64,000 nt of DNA. Source: Linyphia triangularis. Lineage: Eukaryota; Arthropoda; Arachnida; Araneae; Linyphiidae. Positions 12,801 through 25,626 of the stretch are shown here, piece after piece. Below the pieces are notes generated by a model. It saw nothing but the letters and a program-made list of their open reading frames with translations, did no database searches and was not told the DNA's origin. The stretch's first letter is position 1. The number at the start of each line of letters is the position of its first letter. The position numbers and the translations under genes are program-made. The stretch is from NCBI GenBank assembly GCA_963978545.1, contig OZ021732.1:67036328-67100327 (forward strand), read 5' to 3'.

Positions 12801-13466
12801 CAAATGTCAAAGATGTAGACAGTTATCTTTTGCAGTGGTAAAATTATTTAGTTATTAGATATTATTGTTTTGATTAAATGGAAAACTGAAGTTTGATTAG
12901 GAGAAGTTTCAAACTTTGAGCTGCATAAAGACAACAAACGCAATCTAATTGTTCCCGAGTCACTGTTTATATTCAGAACTGTTCATAATCTATCATTTGA
13001 TAAACATTTTGTTAACCAAACAGTGTAAATTTTAAAAACATGCAATGACAGATACGCGATACTGGTTGTTATCTTTTCCATTGCCACTATTTAAAAGCCC
13101 CAAAAATATGTAATTAAATATTGAAGGCTGAATGATAGTTCTGGTGATTCATTGAATTAGTTCAATGAATTACAATGCATGCCCAAATGTACTTTTTAAG
13201 CAAGTTTATTTATTTATAGAATCATAATGAGTATTTTAATTACTTTTCAGACCTAAAATAGTTTACATTGACGTTAATTAACACCTAAATTCCCAAAAAG
13301 ATTTGTAAACATTGAGTTCTACTGTTACCGTAACTGTGTGTCTTGTCAAATCAACAACAGTTGACGACTGACGAGCGCATGTCATGTCAGCATGCATTTT
13401 ATATACTAAAACTTCGAGATAGACTAGATTTTGTTGTAGTAATAGATCACGTGTTGGTGCTTTACA
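12801..13466. promoter_or_regulatory. Shared upstream region between AGA and the ankyrin gene
   Basis: AGA starts on the minus strand at 12800 and the ankyrin gene on the plus strand at 13467, leaving 666 bp for both promoters. A TATA-like TTTATATACT lies at about 13397-13406, some 65 bases before the ankyrin ATG. No TATA-like element is clear on the AGA side. Whether the two genes are co-regulated cannot be seen. Confidence 0.45.
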
Positions 13467-14957
13467 ATGTCTAGAAATAAATTACTTATTAAGGCTGTTC
13501 TACTTGGAAATTTGGAAGAAGTTAAAAAAATGCTCGAAAGGGGAGCAAATGTGAATTGCCGAGCTTATGGTGCTCGTTCCACTCCTCTTCTTCTTGCCGT
13601 CACGAAACGAAGTCTGGAGCTTGTGACAGTCTTAATCGAAGCTAATGCCAATGTCAACACAACCAATAAAGCAGGATTTACTCCTCTTGTCGTCGCCGTT
13701 CGAAATGGTGATCTGGACATCGTGAAAAAACTCACCGAAGCGCATGACTTCAGCACTGACGTTTTGAGCACCATCGGAAACGTAGTTCATAGGTGTTCCA
13801 TGGCCTTGCATGTAGCTGTTGAAAGAAGGAACTTAGAAATGACCCGATTTTTATTGTCGAAGGGAGCTTCCCTTTCCGATCTGGACAGTACTTCTAATAC
13901 TCCATTGCATTTAGCTGTAAAACGTCCTAATTTTGATATTCTTAGTGAGTTAGTCAATCATAAAAGAACAATAAATGATTTAAATGTGTTGAATGGAAGA
14001 AACGAAACACCTTTGCAACTTGCAGTAGCCCTTCGTTTGAAGTCTGTAGTCTACATTAAAGAGTCTGGTCCAGAAATTTATCCTTTGGATGTCCTGCGAA
14101 TCCTTGTATTGCAGGGTGCTAAAGTGACTGGTGTCAATTATTATGAATACACCTCTCCTTTGTGTGCAGCTATGAACTGTTATGAAGACGATCCACCATG
14201 TACACAGTCATTGATAAAGTATGGCATGTTCGCTTACGCTACTAAGTCCAGCTGGCAGTCTATATGCAATTTCAACGAATATCCTTTTAACGATGAAGTG
14301 TGCCAAAAAACATTGATAAAATATTGCACACTGAATTATGCAGATGAATTAATTTTGAAAACTATAGAGACATTTTACAAAAGTGCTTTCTACGCAGAAG
14401 TAGTAGTATTTGTTGGTAAGTGTGAAACGGAGATTGAAAATATGAAAAACTACTATGTAAATCGAGAGTTTTCTCTCTATGAAGTACTTCTTCAATGTCT
14501 CATTTATAAAAAAGATAATTTTTTCTCTGTTGAGGATAGTCAAGAAATGGTGCACAAAGTCCTCGATGCCCTCTGTTGCTGCAGGTTTCCTATTTATTGT
14601 GATGTGATTGCAAGTGCTTTTTGTGAAAAAACACATTTAGAAGCAAAACTGATGGACTATAGTGTTTTTACTTGGAATCTTAATTCAACAAAAGTGAAAC
14701 TGAACCAAGAATGCCTAATCGAGATTGTGAAATACTTGTCAGTTGCAGATCTACTAAACTTCACAGTGGCATATTTTGAATTTCATGAGCATATGTCCAA
14801 AACAGGGATAAACAATATTTCATGTATTTCTATTGGTAGTAACAGTTCGTGTAAAAAAGAACCGGTTCAGGATTTAATTTATTCTCCCCCTCCTTTCCAG
14901 AAACATGAAACAAAAGTGCATTGCAAACAGCACAAAAAAGTTGTTTGTAGTATTTAA
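13467..14957 (+). CDS. Ankyrin-repeat protein with C-terminal F-box-like motif
   Basis: A single uninterrupted frame of 496 residues, starting at an ATG with A at -3. About six to seven ankyrin repeats fill residues 3-260; typical cores are TPLLLAV (39-45), TPLVVAV (72-78), MALHVAV (112-118), TPLHLAV (145-151), TPLQLAV (181-187) and SPLCAAM (230-236). Residues about 260-408 form a non-repeat helical region with several Cys. Near the C-terminus, LNQECLIEIVKYLSVADLLN (about 412-431) has the Leu/Ile spacing and Leu-Ser-x-x-Asp-Leu-Leu of an F-box or PRANC-type motif. Ankyrin plus F-box proteins act as substrate adaptors of SCF ubiquitin ligases; that role is inferred. No signal peptide or membrane segment is seen. 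Lack of introns beside an eight-exon neighbour suggests a retrocopied or lineage-expanded family. A SOCS box was considered but fits less well. Confidence 0.85.
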   Translation: MSRNKLLIKAVLLGNLEEVKKMLERGANVNCRAYGARSTPLLLAVTKRSLELVTVLIEANANVNTTNKAGFTPLVVAVRNGDLDIVKKLTEAHDFSTDVLSTIGNVVHRCSMALHVAVERRNLEMTRFLLSKGASLSDLDSTSNTPLHLAVKRPNFDILSELVNHKRTINDLNVLNGRNETPLQLAVALRLKSVVYIKESGPEIYPLDVLRILVLQGAKVTGVNYYEYTSPLCAAMNCYEDDPPCTQSLIKYGMFAYATKSSWQSICNFNEYPFNDEVCQKTLIKYCTLNYADELILKTIETFYKSAFYAEVVVFVGKCETEIENMKNYYVNREFSLYEVLLQCLIYKKDNFFSVEDSQEMVHKVLDALCCCRFPIYCDVIASAFCEKTHLEAKLMDYSVFTWNLNSTKVKLNQECLIEIVKYLSVADLLNFTVAYFEFHEHMSKTGINNISCISIGSNSSCKKEPVQDLIYSPPPFQKHETKVHCKQHKKVVCSI

Positions 14958-14965
14958 ACTCTAAA

Positions 14966-14971
14966 AATAAA
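14966..14971 (+). terminator. Poly(A) signal of the ankyrin gene
   Basis: AATAAA begins 9 bases after the stop codon and is followed by T-rich sequence from about 15002. Such a short 3' UTR is unusual but fits a compact single-exon gene. Confidence 0.55.
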
Positions 14972-15717
14972 ATGCATTATTAGTCTTTATATGCATATAA
15001 AAGTTTTTTTAAAGATCAAAATTAACAATGTTCATTATCCATCTCTATAGAAGTAAATTAATTTAAATGTATATGTTAATTCTGCTTACTCACATTCTCA
15101 TATAAAGAATCAAAAAAATTAAATTTGCTTATTAAACTAGGTATTTTTTTTATGAACTTGAAGATCAAAAATTGTATAGCTAATAATAAAGATTCTATTA
15201 ATTTAATTGTTAATTTAAAATCTGTAAGTACTGCAAATGCAACATAGTTCATTTCAACTTTTTTTTGTAGTCCAATAACGCATTACGATATTTGTTCATC
15301 ATTCATGTATGAGTGTGTAACTGGTGATTATTACAAAAAGTATACTAATAAAAATACTTTTTTAGGTATAAACTACCATAGTATAACATATATAATTAAT
15401 TGCAATTCCAAATTACAAATAAATATTTTAATTATTGCTAAAATTTTAATCCCAAACAGTGAAATGTCACATCCATGGAACATCTGTACTTGCTGTTTTG
15501 AATTTTACCAGGTTAATGTTTTATAAAATAAACAAATTTAAAATTCTTTATGCTACATTTTAGGTTAAGAAAATGCTCTAGAATACATTTTTTGGTTTTA
15601 TTAGTTAAGTTTTTATGTTAATTTTATTTCAAGTTTTATGCCTCTAACCAGGGCAATAGGTCACACCCGTGTACATCCAAAAAAGTGTCATTAAATCCTT
15701 GCAATTTGTAGTATTTT
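14972..15717. other. AT-rich spacer, nothing recognised
   Basis: No conserved coding or repeat motif is visible between the ankyrin gene and the old element starting near 15718. Confidence 0.4.
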
Positions 15718-16606
15718 ACTCAGGATTGCCACGCACCTGGAAAACAGGGAAAACCTGGAATTGTTAGGGAAAATGAAAATGCCTAAAAAAGGTCAGGGAA
15801 AACTAGAAAATTTGATATTTTCTGGAAAATTCGGGGAATTTCAATCGGATTCAAATTTTCTTCCAAGAAGTTCAGTAATTTTTTTCAGAACGCACATTTG
15901 CGTTCTGAAAATTTGAAATTTTATATGATACTTTCTTATAACAAAGTATAAAAAGCACCTGCTGAAAGCAAATTGTTTGAAAAATGGGTAAAAATCTTAT
16001 GCCTTTTAGGCCAATTTCCGCTTTTTTTTTCTGAGAATTTTTGCTTTATCTAAAATGTTATTATTTTTAATGGTCTTTGAAGGATTTATCAGACTTAACT
16101 TGCCTAAAACACCCCACAGAAAAAATCTCTTGCTGCGCCACTGTTCTGTACTCACATTAGTATACAAATATATTCTTATTCAGCTATTTATGTAGTTCAA
16201 AATAACGCTGCATATATATATTTTTCTCTTTTTTTATATTTTCATTGTTTTCATCCCTGGGAAAAAAAAGGGGAGATGCACAAATTGCTATTTCTACCAT
16301 CTAATCAATTTATCTTCATGTGCAAGGTACATCAGTGTTTGGTGACACAAATTAAAAACATTTTACAATTATGCCAAAAAGTGGTTTTCTGCTTTGTTTT
16401 ATCGAAATTTTGATTGATTAATGAAAATGCACATCAAAATGTCGTAAATTTTTTTTTGTATAATCCTTCTTTAAAATTACAATTTTAACTGCAAGTGTAT
16501 GCAAAAAAATGTGTTTCTTCGCCTTGAAATGATACCTGGAAATTTTAAAAAATGTTTGGAAAAGTTGGGGAATTTTGTTTTGCATTTTGAGTGGCAATCC
16601 AGTGTT
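15718..16606. mobile_element. Old interspersed element with GGATTGCCAC termini
   Basis: The left end reads CAGGATTGCCACGCACC and the right end reads GAGTGGCAATCCAGTG, an inverted pair sharing GGATTGCCAC. Between them are diverged repeats of a GGGAAAA/CTGGAAAA phrase. A second transposon end (GCGCCACTG, reverse CAGTGGCGCAGCAAG) lies near 16130-16145, suggesting an insertion within the element. No clean target-site duplication was found. Confidence 0.5.
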
Positions 16607-19600
16607 CTGTTTTGATAACGAAATCAGGTGTTAAGCAGATGTGTTTGTTTAGATGCAAAAAACAAGCTACAGACTAAGGTATTTATGAATAGTTTTATCA
16701 AGTTATTGGACTTGACAAAAGAAAAGTTGAGATGATACATCTTTGAAGCTCAAAAGACTATATTATCAATTAAATTTATAAAATGAATTATTGGAATATG
16801 TAATATATGTTGAAATAGCTTTGTTTTGCAAATATTATGAAATAAAATCTAACTGAGAATTCACCCCATGCAAAAAAAATAAAAAATAATAATAATCGTT
16901 TTGCCACATCCATCGAACTAGTTGTTCATGGGTGAAAGAGAACGGCACTTTAAGTTTGTTGATATGTATTTTCCTGAACATATTAAGCAGCCTAATATAT
17001 TTCAAAAGCATCTTAAAACAATAAACAACATAATTTGTAGGCACTTTTTTTATTTTTACTTTGTATATATATGTTTTAAAAGGCTTCAAAATTGGAATTT
17101 AAAATTTTTTATATTTTAAATAAATGTGATTCTATGCAAATGTTTCAAAAAAGTGGTGTTCAACTAACTTTCTGGTTATTACTCATTTTTATTGAAGTCA
17201 AGAAGGGAAATAAGAACAATTTCTCTCCTTCTAAAAATTTTTTTTTCGAGGATTTAAAATTATTTGTAGTATTGGAACTGAAAATATAAAATAATTTTTT
17301 CTGCATCAGGCCAAAAAAGAAACAGGTCTGTTTCCTGTAACATGGGCAAAAATATTATGGAAGGTATTTAGGAAAAGTTTTTTTTTTACTTAATATTTTT
17401 AGTAAATGCACAAAAGGAAATATTCTACAAGTATTAATATTAGATTTAAAATTGATCATATGTGTAAACAGTAATACAAAATACTTGGGTATATCTGCAG
17501 GCCAGTATATACCCAGGTATTTACCCAAATTGAGTATTTTATAATTTTCCTTCAGGTTTAGCTGTTATTACATGATAGTAATTAATCGTTTTAATAAATG
17601 TGTTTATTTTTTTTTTAAATGTCTAAAAAACTTTAGGGTAGGAATTTTAGTATTGTAATTTTAGGGTAGGTAGGATTACAAGAAACAAATCAATTTTTTT
17701 TCTGGCCTCGGTTAACATCCTACACAGTTATATTCTCTTCTATTTAGGTTATTTTTCAGAAATAAACATTATCAAAATATTGTTTCAGACAATCTTACAA
17801 AAATCAAAAATATGTACAAAAATTATATTTGGTCTCTTTTTAAGTTGTATAATATTTAACCAGTTGTAAAAGTAATGTTACTTATATTTTATAACTTTTT
17901 ATTTTAAATTTAACTTCATTAAATAATTTTCAGCAGTGTTTATACCCCATGTCACATCTGTCGACACTATTTTTTATGATTATTTATAAAAAATGAAACT
18001 TATTTTTTATCTTAACTACTATAATAACCTTATTACTCTTAATTGTATCTGCCTTTATAATGAGTATAAAAAATTTTGTAGAAACTTTTTTTTTTTTTAA
18101 ATTGATCAAATTCCGGATTTTCCGTAGAATGACCTATATCTAATTCTTTGTATGAACAAAACAACTACTTATATTAATTTCTTGACTAATGCAGCTTAAG
18201 AATTTCACCTATAGGTATTTTTTATTGAATTGTTTGCTTAAGGTCATACTAAGGTACTTCATAATCAAAAAAATATTTTTATTGCTATATTTTTGTATGA
18301 AACCCTAGTTACTCAAATTCTTGATTTTCTGTAAAGTACTGAATAAAATGAGTATATTTCAATTAATTACCTTTATATTTCTGCATAAAATGAGTCTCAA
18401 TTTGGTATTTTTTTTTAAGTTTAACCTGTGAGAATGTGTACTGGTGACTTTCTATAGGAATATGTATTATGAACAGTCCTCACAAGTTAACTGGAGTTCT
18501 ACTCCTATAATGATACGTACATATATAAGTATTGCTTCTTTGTTGAAGTAGTAAATCATTATTAATTTTTCTACATCAGTAATGTACCATCGTATTACAA
18601 TATTTAATCATTTAAGACAGCAAAACTATTTTGCAGAAACAATTTCCAAATGTTCAATTGTGAAATAAAAAATAAGCATCCTTATAAGCATGTCTAATTA
18701 TTGTTTTGCAATCCTTATAAGCATGTCTAATTATTATAAATTTAAATTTTATCATATTTTTTTTAACTTCCTGCAACAATTTTTGGAACTTCCTTAAACC
18801 AAAATCTTAGTGCATGATAATTAATGAATATGATTGTAATCAATATTTTATTTCAATAATTCACTCGGATACAACACATGGAAAAATTGAATTAATAGTC
18901 TTCCTAACATTTCTGGTGAAACACTGCAACACTTTTATCATGTGTCCTAGAATTTCTGTTTGTTGCTTTATTTGATCTTTTCATGCTCAAAACCCTTATT
19001 TCATTTTTAAATGGGATCTTAGCTATTTTTAAAAAGTATTTATATTGCATCAATAAGAAACTACAGTATTCAGACCTTATCAATGCAATTCTAAGCACTT
19101 ATTCTCATGGTCCTTAAGAAAGCGATGGGAGCATATACTTTTGTTTATACTGTATTCTAGTGATAAAAGTACATCTTTTGTTAGTCTTATGTCCAGTTTT
19201 TTAACTGAGATGTGTGATTTGTAAGGAAGGCAATATGATGGGTGGAAAATGGTTACCATGTGATATTAAATTATGTAACTCAACAAGTACACAAAATGTT
19301 CTATTTATACAAATGAAAAATGTTTGTACTATATCTTTGAAATTTTATGTTGACTTAATATCTCAATAAAGCTATTATAATTGTATTTGTTTTGTTTTCT
19401 CAAGAATTCTGTGGTTCTTGCATTTTAATGTGTCTGTACTGTTTTCCTACTTCCATGTTAAAAATATGTATGTAGGAGGTAATGTGATGAGCAACTCTTT
19501 CTCAACTATGCAGGTTTTCTCCCAGAGCTGCTTGGGTCAACAATTTTTTTTTATTCACTTTAGGTTTCGCAAAACCCTTACACCACGAAAATCTAATAGA

Positions 19601-21245
19601 ATCCAGCTTACAACCTTTCTTTGTAAAACCTATACTTTCAGCTGATAATGTATATATTATTAGAATGGGCAAACTTCAAATAAGAAGATTTATTTATTTA
19701 GGTATGTTAAATACCAAGAAGAAAATTTGCAATGCTGCTAAAATCTAGAATTTTTTAAAAAAATAAATCGGTGAATTTAGACTTCTTTGTTTCATTAATA
19801 TTTAAACCATAAAAACAAATTGAATAACTTTTAAACAGACAATTCCACCATTTGAAGTAAATTCCACCTAAATGGATTTAAATTGGATCAATAACTTTAA
19901 TATTTTACATTAATTCTAAAGTCAAGGATAATCAACATTATCACAACCATTCTGAGTCATTTTACGAAAATTCGGGTATTTTATATTTATCTTTTAAAAA
20001 TCTTGATACATATATGTGGGAAGGCTAGTGGGGCTGAATAATTAGGCAGTAGTTGTTCATTGAACTTTAATTTAACATCTATATTAAGGTTATTATACAT
20101 CGTCAGGTGGACAAAACCCCACAGCACCTTCCGTTCTCGTTCTCTCTCTCCAGAAGAATGTCCTTCCCCTCTCTCCTTCCGTCATCCCGTACTCCTACTT
20201 CACAACTTCTCCGCCAGGGGCGACATCCGTAGCAGGGAATGCCATCTATTGGAGGGATCTCCAACCCACATATATGAAATGTATGGTAAAAGTGGCGGTT
20301 GAAATTATGCATTTCTTTCGAAATTATTAACAGATAGTGTCTTTGTACCGTAAAAACGTATTCTATGGATGTGACCATCGATATAGATGGATGTAAAGTT
20401 TTTTTTTTTTTTTTTTTTTTTTAAATGTACTTGGTTAATTATCGATCTCGTTCACAATGCCATTCTCAAGTGCAACTAACAAATGTCTTAGATGTTGAAT
20501 AAAACAATTTAATTTTTTATACGGAAGCAAGATTTTATATTGCAGAAAAAATATGGTTATAAAAGTTGAAAAGTAATTTATTGTGTAACTTCTTTTAATA
20601 GCACACCTTTAAAATCACCTTGTAACTTTGTGCTTGGTAACATGTTCTCATGAGTTTCCAGTGACGTAGCCATGCGATGCGTAATCCTCATTCTACCGTA
20701 GTACTCAAAATACTACATTTGGAAAAAAAGGTGAAACAATAATAATAATAAAAAAAAAAAAAAAAACGTTTAATTAACTTAAGTTAGTCACATGCGCTTC
20801 GCTGCTTTAACTATCTGGCCTTTGATTTTTTTAGAAAATCCTGATAATCTGGATATGTCGTGGTATCAAAAAAATAGCTCATGCTTAAATTTGAATTTTT
20901 CAAAATTTAGATATTTAACACCTCCAAAACTACATTTAAAAAAAAAAAAAAAAAGGTGACGTTAGTGTTTTAGTAAGACACCTCTGTGTCAAGAAAAAAA
21001 TAATGTTCTGCAGTGGTTAGTTTTTTATGCAAAAGAAAGAGACATTCTTTCACATATCATAACTCAAAAACTAATACTTGCATCTCTATGTTTTTCTTAG
21101 CAGATATCCCTAACAATTCTCTACAAATATTCAAAAATTCATACTTTTAAATCCAATAGTTTTAGTGCTGTGAGACTGAGAAGTACTTACGGCGAAAAAT
21201 CTCTCAAACACCGACTCTTTTTTTTATTAACCCTTATATTGACAG
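16607..21245. other. Long AT-rich stretch without a recognised gene
   Basis: Open frames here are short and low in complexity. Points of note: a 25-base direct repeat (ATCCTTATAAGCATGTC...) at 18678 and 18711; a GC-richer block at about 20097-20300 with CT-rich runs and open frames on both strands, matching nothing I recognise and possibly a fragment of a repeat; and a T run at 20399-20422. Confidence 0.4.
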
Positions 21246-21571
21246 AGTTCCCACGGTAATTGAAAGTCCTTGAATTTTCATGAAATTTGGTCCTTGAAAA
21301 AAGGATGAGGTCCTTGAAAGTCCTTGAATTTTTAAGCAACCACCAACAAACTCCGCCTCCATTTTATTTCCGCCTCCGTTTTGTATTTTTATGTCTAAAG
21401 AATGTAATTTTATGTCTAAAGAATGTAATTTTATGTCTAAAGAATGTAATTTTATGTCTAAAGAATGTAATTTTATGTCTAAAGAATGTAATTTTATGGT
21501 CCTTGAATTTTCTTAAAAAGGTCTTTGAAAATCCTTGAATTTTTTTCTTCAATAAGAGTGGGAACCATTAT
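21246..21571. mobile_element. Short element of the GTCCTTGAA repeat family
   Basis: The ends read AGTTCCCACGG and, inverted, GAGTGGGAACC, sharing GTTCCCAC. The interior is made of diverged AGTCCTTGAATTTT phrases, with a 21-bp tandem array in the middle. It looks like a small non-autonomous DNA element; the superfamily is not clear. Confidence 0.5.
21391..21495. repeat. 21-bp minisatellite, five copies
   Basis: The unit ATGTCTAAAGAATGTAATTT plus T is repeated five times without a visible difference. Since 21 is a multiple of three, it stays open in several frames and yields a CLKNVIL heptad on the plus strand, which is not evidence of a protein. Confidence 0.95.
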
Positions 21572-21599
21572 CTTCGATTTTGTATATGTATATGTGGCT

Positions 21600-22140
21600 G
21601 CCGGATAAATATGTGGCGACCTAATTAACCCATTTTTGCTGTCATCCAATCGGTCTGAAACTTGCCAGATAGATTAAATGCATTTGCCTTCATCCTATCG
21701 AACTGAAACTTAGCAGATAGATTCGATATCAATGACATTGCATTTCATCAAGTTTTGAGAGCTGCCACTAAAAATCCGCTTTTTCAAACGCTTCTATAGA
21801 CACTTCTGATAACCAATAGACCCACTTAACGTCATCCAATCGATCTGAAATTTTGAAATTTGTTAAAAAGATTCACTGTCGATGACAATGCTTTCTATGA
21901 AATTTTGAGATTGTCACGTAACGGCCGCTTTATACTCGTTTCTATTGTTTTACGTCAGAATCATTAGCTTTTAATCACGTACTATAGTAACAAGCTTAAT
22001 TCAAACATGTTCAATTTGGCGATATCTAATGACTGAAACCTCCACCTACTAAGGTTGATAAGGTAAAGTCTACGGCGGATTAATTAACTCACTTGCCACT
22101 CTTGCCTTGACAGATATACTTGTTTTAGAAGACAATGTAT
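21600..22140 (-). repeat. Dispersed repeat, family 2 (two partial units)
   Basis: The phrase GTCATCCAATCGGTCTGAAA with AGATAGATT recurs at about 21640, 21690 and 21830. The same family appears inverted at 39600-39740 (CTGGATGACGGCAAGGGGG) and again at 53955-54080 (GGATGATGGGAAGGGGG). The type of element is unknown. Confidence 0.55.
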
Positions 22141-22226
22141 TATGAATTCAATCAAGTTAAGGGAGCAAAAAGAAAATAGTAAATAGTTCGGAATGAATGC
22201 TTTTTTTTTTTAGTGATCAATAAGTT

Positions 22227-22677
22227 GCAATGGACAATTCCCGCATTTTTTAAAAACGAGTGAAATTATTTTATTTAAATATTAAGAAAACAAAATGCCA
22301 GAAAACCTCGTCTGATCGCGTTCCGATTGAAACGCTACTTTATAGCTATGACATCAAAATACATCCGTTTCCATGGTTATCATGAAGTTTCTGCCAAATA
22401 GTTGGTGTGAGTTTTTAGACAATTGCCATATCCTGTACCGGTTGATGTGATTTGCGAGAAATTGCAAAACTGGTTTCCGCTGCTAAGTTTCAAGCCAAGT
22501 TATTTCAGATCTTTTGACGTCACATTGGCTTCGAGCTGAATGTGCCGTTTTTCCCGCCAAATCCAACAGGCTAACTTCATTTGCAAATTTAAAAAAAGAA
22601 AAGGCGCAGTGAGCAAAAAATTTTTTGTTTATGGCCTTTTTTAAACATTTAGAATTAATGCGGGAATCGCACATTGC
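22227..22677. mobile_element. MITE-like element, copy 1, TTCCCGCATT termini
   Basis: The left terminus GCAATGGACAATTCCCGCAT and the right terminus AATGCGGGAATCGCACATTG are inverted versions of each other. The ~450-bp interior has no transposase frame. It is strongly similar, in inverted orientation, to the interior of the element at 22815-23584. Confidence 0.7.
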
Positions 22678-22814
22678 ATATAAAAATTAACAATGCATAT
22701 AAAGTATTTATATTAACAACGTTGTTTTATGGTTACATTATTAACGGTTTTATAGCTTACTTTTCTGTCTTAATCCTTACTGTTTTTTAATATAGAGAGA
22801 AAGCAACATTTTCC

Positions 22815-23584
22815 ACAATGGACAATTTCCGCATTTTTTAAATTTTTTTTATTCAATTCTAAATATTACGAAAAGGGCCATAAACATAAAAATTTCTGCT
22901 CAATGCACTTTTTCTTTTTTTTAATTTACTATCAAAATTACCTTGTTAGAGGTTGGCGAGAAAACGACTCATTTCGTTGGCATTGAATGTGACGTCACGA
23001 CTTCACAAACATCGTGGCTTGAAATGCAGCAGCGGAAACCAGATTTTTCAAGTTTCTCGCAAACAGCGTCAACCGGCACAGGATATGGCAGAAGTCTAAA
23101 AAACTCACAACAACTATTTGGCAGAAACCTCATGATAACCATGGAAACGGAAGGATCTCTTGACGTCACAGCTATAAAGTAACATTTTAATCGGAACGCG
23201 ATCAGACGAGATTTTCGGGCATTTTGTTTTCTTAATATTTAAATAACTAATTTTTTTAAAGAACTTTTGTTTGAATATTTGGAATCATCACACCAACTTG
23301 TACGGAATGTGGCAATGGTCTACCAACGCCAACTTTTTTAACGCCACCTATTTGGCAGAAATCTCTCGATAACCATAGAAGCGATTGGGCCTCTTTACTT
23401 CACGGACTTGGTTGACTGTTTTGATCAGACTGGTTTGGGCTCGGTTTTGGGGCATTTTCTTTTCTTAATATTTAAATAACTAATTTTTTTAAAGAACTTT
23501 TTTTAAATATTTGGAATCAGAAGGAAATTCTTCGTAAATATATACTAATTTCATTCGTTTTTAAGAAATGCGGGAACTGCCAAT
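22815..23584. mobile_element. MITE-like element, copy 2, inverted relative to copy 1
   Basis: It starts TGGACAATTTCCGCATTTTT (22819) and ends AATGCGGGAACTGCCAATT. The first ~430 bases match copy 1 in reverse complement. It is longer than copy 1 because a segment beginning near 23220 (TTCTTAATATTTAAATAACT) is repeated near 23453, with diverged sequence between. Together the two copies make a large imperfect inverted repeat around a ~140-bp spacer. Confidence 0.7.
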
Positions 23585-23739
23585 TTCCTTATTTTAGGAG
23601 AAAAAAAAATTACCCACCTACACTTAAAATATTTTCATTTTCAAGAAACTTTGAAATTGAAATCTTTTAAAATGTGAGGGAACCTCGCTTTTTAGAGTTT
23701 GCGACCATTTTGATGAATTTCTATGAATGTCGAACATAG

Positions 23740-23897
23740 AACAGCTTTCAATTCAACTTTATAAATTCAAGACTTGCGTTAACTTGGCAAGAAAAAAAAG
23801 AAGAAAAAAAAAGTGCGATATTGGTGATGAGAAACAGCCGTCGAAAGACAATGCTCAAGGGAACTGCTCATGAGTTCTATTAATCATAGACAGACGG

Positions 23898-23975
<78 letters not shown>

Positions 23976-24115
23976 CAAATCCACATTTTTTTCCTTTTTT
24001 TTTCTTTTAACTCAGTGCGTCTTAAAACATGTAGAAATTTTTAAAAAATCAAACTTTTTTTACCGAATTCAATACTTTCATTGCCCTGTATTATATATAG
24101 GGTAATTGAAAGTAA
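23740..24115 (+). repeat. Fragment of dispersed family 1 with an (AT)n insertion
   Basis: GACAATGCTCAAGGGAACTG near 23850 and CAATACTTTCATTGCCCTGT near 24067 match the middle and the tail of the family copies at 37.8, 40.0 and 58.4 kb. A pure (AT)n tract at 23904-23973 interrupts the fragment. Confidence 0.6.
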
Positions 24116-25590
24116 AAAGTAATTTCAAAATTTTTTCGTATACCTAAATAATAAAACCACGCACTACTCATTTGATGCATATGATTATTACCGATGAAAC
24201 ACTTAGAATAAGTAATTTGAAAAATTTGCAATCATGCATATTTTTTTAAAAGCGGACAGTTCCAAATAAAAAATTTCATTAAAACCATTGCATTTTTTTT
24301 TTTTTTTTTTTTTTAATTTTCTTACTTTAAATTTTTACAGATTTTTCCGCGAATTTAGTAAAATTATATTCAATTAGTCACTTTTAAGTATGCTTAAAAC
24401 TTAAATCAGAAATATCATTCTCTTCGCAATAATTTTTTTGACACAATATCCAGGACGAAATCGGTTTGAAAATGTATCCAAACTTTAAAATTTACTAAAA
24501 ATTATTCTTGAGTTGCATTATAATTTAAAAGAATAACTCATTTATTTCATCTCGATAAAAAAAAATTCAACTCAATGAAATATTTAATTTTTTGAGAAGT
24601 ATAGGCAAATTAATACTTTCAAATCCGTAAACTTAACATGATATAAAGTACACATAAATAGCTAGAGTACACAAAATCTATGCATATATTTCAAAGCTGA
24701 CACTCGACTGTAACAAAGAACAGTACAAATACGTATAAATTTATTTGTGAATTACGAAAAATGCATTGGTCTATAGTATTAAAATAAAAATTAACCAATA
24801 AAACCAAAGTTTTACTATATAAATCCTGTACATGCACTGGAAACTTTTAAGTGCATATAAAGGATTTATATTAAAAACTTTGTTTTTATGGGTTATTATT
24901 GTTAAATCTAAATGATCTTTGAGTTCTAACAAAAAGGTGAGTAAAAAACCTAAATATTTTATCTACAGATCCAGGTAGGAAAGTATACCCCATTGCCACC
25001 CCCGCCTATTAAGGTCACTCTTGATAGCTAATGTTTACGACCTTAATTAACGTCATGAACATTTTACGAAATATGAGCAATTAACAGTGTAGCACTAATA
25101 AATAAAGTGATCGAACATCTGCACGTCACGGCTTACCATATGGCGTGGATTGACGTGCTGTCCAATCGTCTGCGAACGATGCTTGCACACCTTGACTTTC
25201 CCTTGTTAACAGATTTGTGATAATATTCTAACCTTTTGAGACTCACTTGTATTGTAATCAAATATTTAATATGTTTGAATAAATGTGTTTTTATTTTTCT
25301 TGCTATGGCGATTATATTTTATGATAGCACACTCATTTTAGAAAGAAACGAACTCATATTCCTGGTTCATAACATTCTAAAATAATTTTTTTCTTTCTTT
25401 TTTAAAATAGATTATAAAAAAAAAGTACAATAAATGAATACAACAAATAAGTAAAAAAAAAAAATACAACAAACAAAAAATACATTTTTGTGTACAAGAT
25501 GGATGATGAGCATACTAAACAAAATACTGAAAAATGCGATATTTTTTGATGGATATATTATGAGGCTATATTTTTGGCAATAATTATTAC

Positions 25591-25626
<36 letters not shown>

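Noticed and set aside
14349..14636. 95-residue minus-strand frame
   Set aside because: It is a shadow of the ankyrin gene on the opposite strand.
22943..23182. 79-residue plus-strand frame
   Set aside because: It lies wholly inside a MITE-like element and is not preserved in the inverted sister copy.
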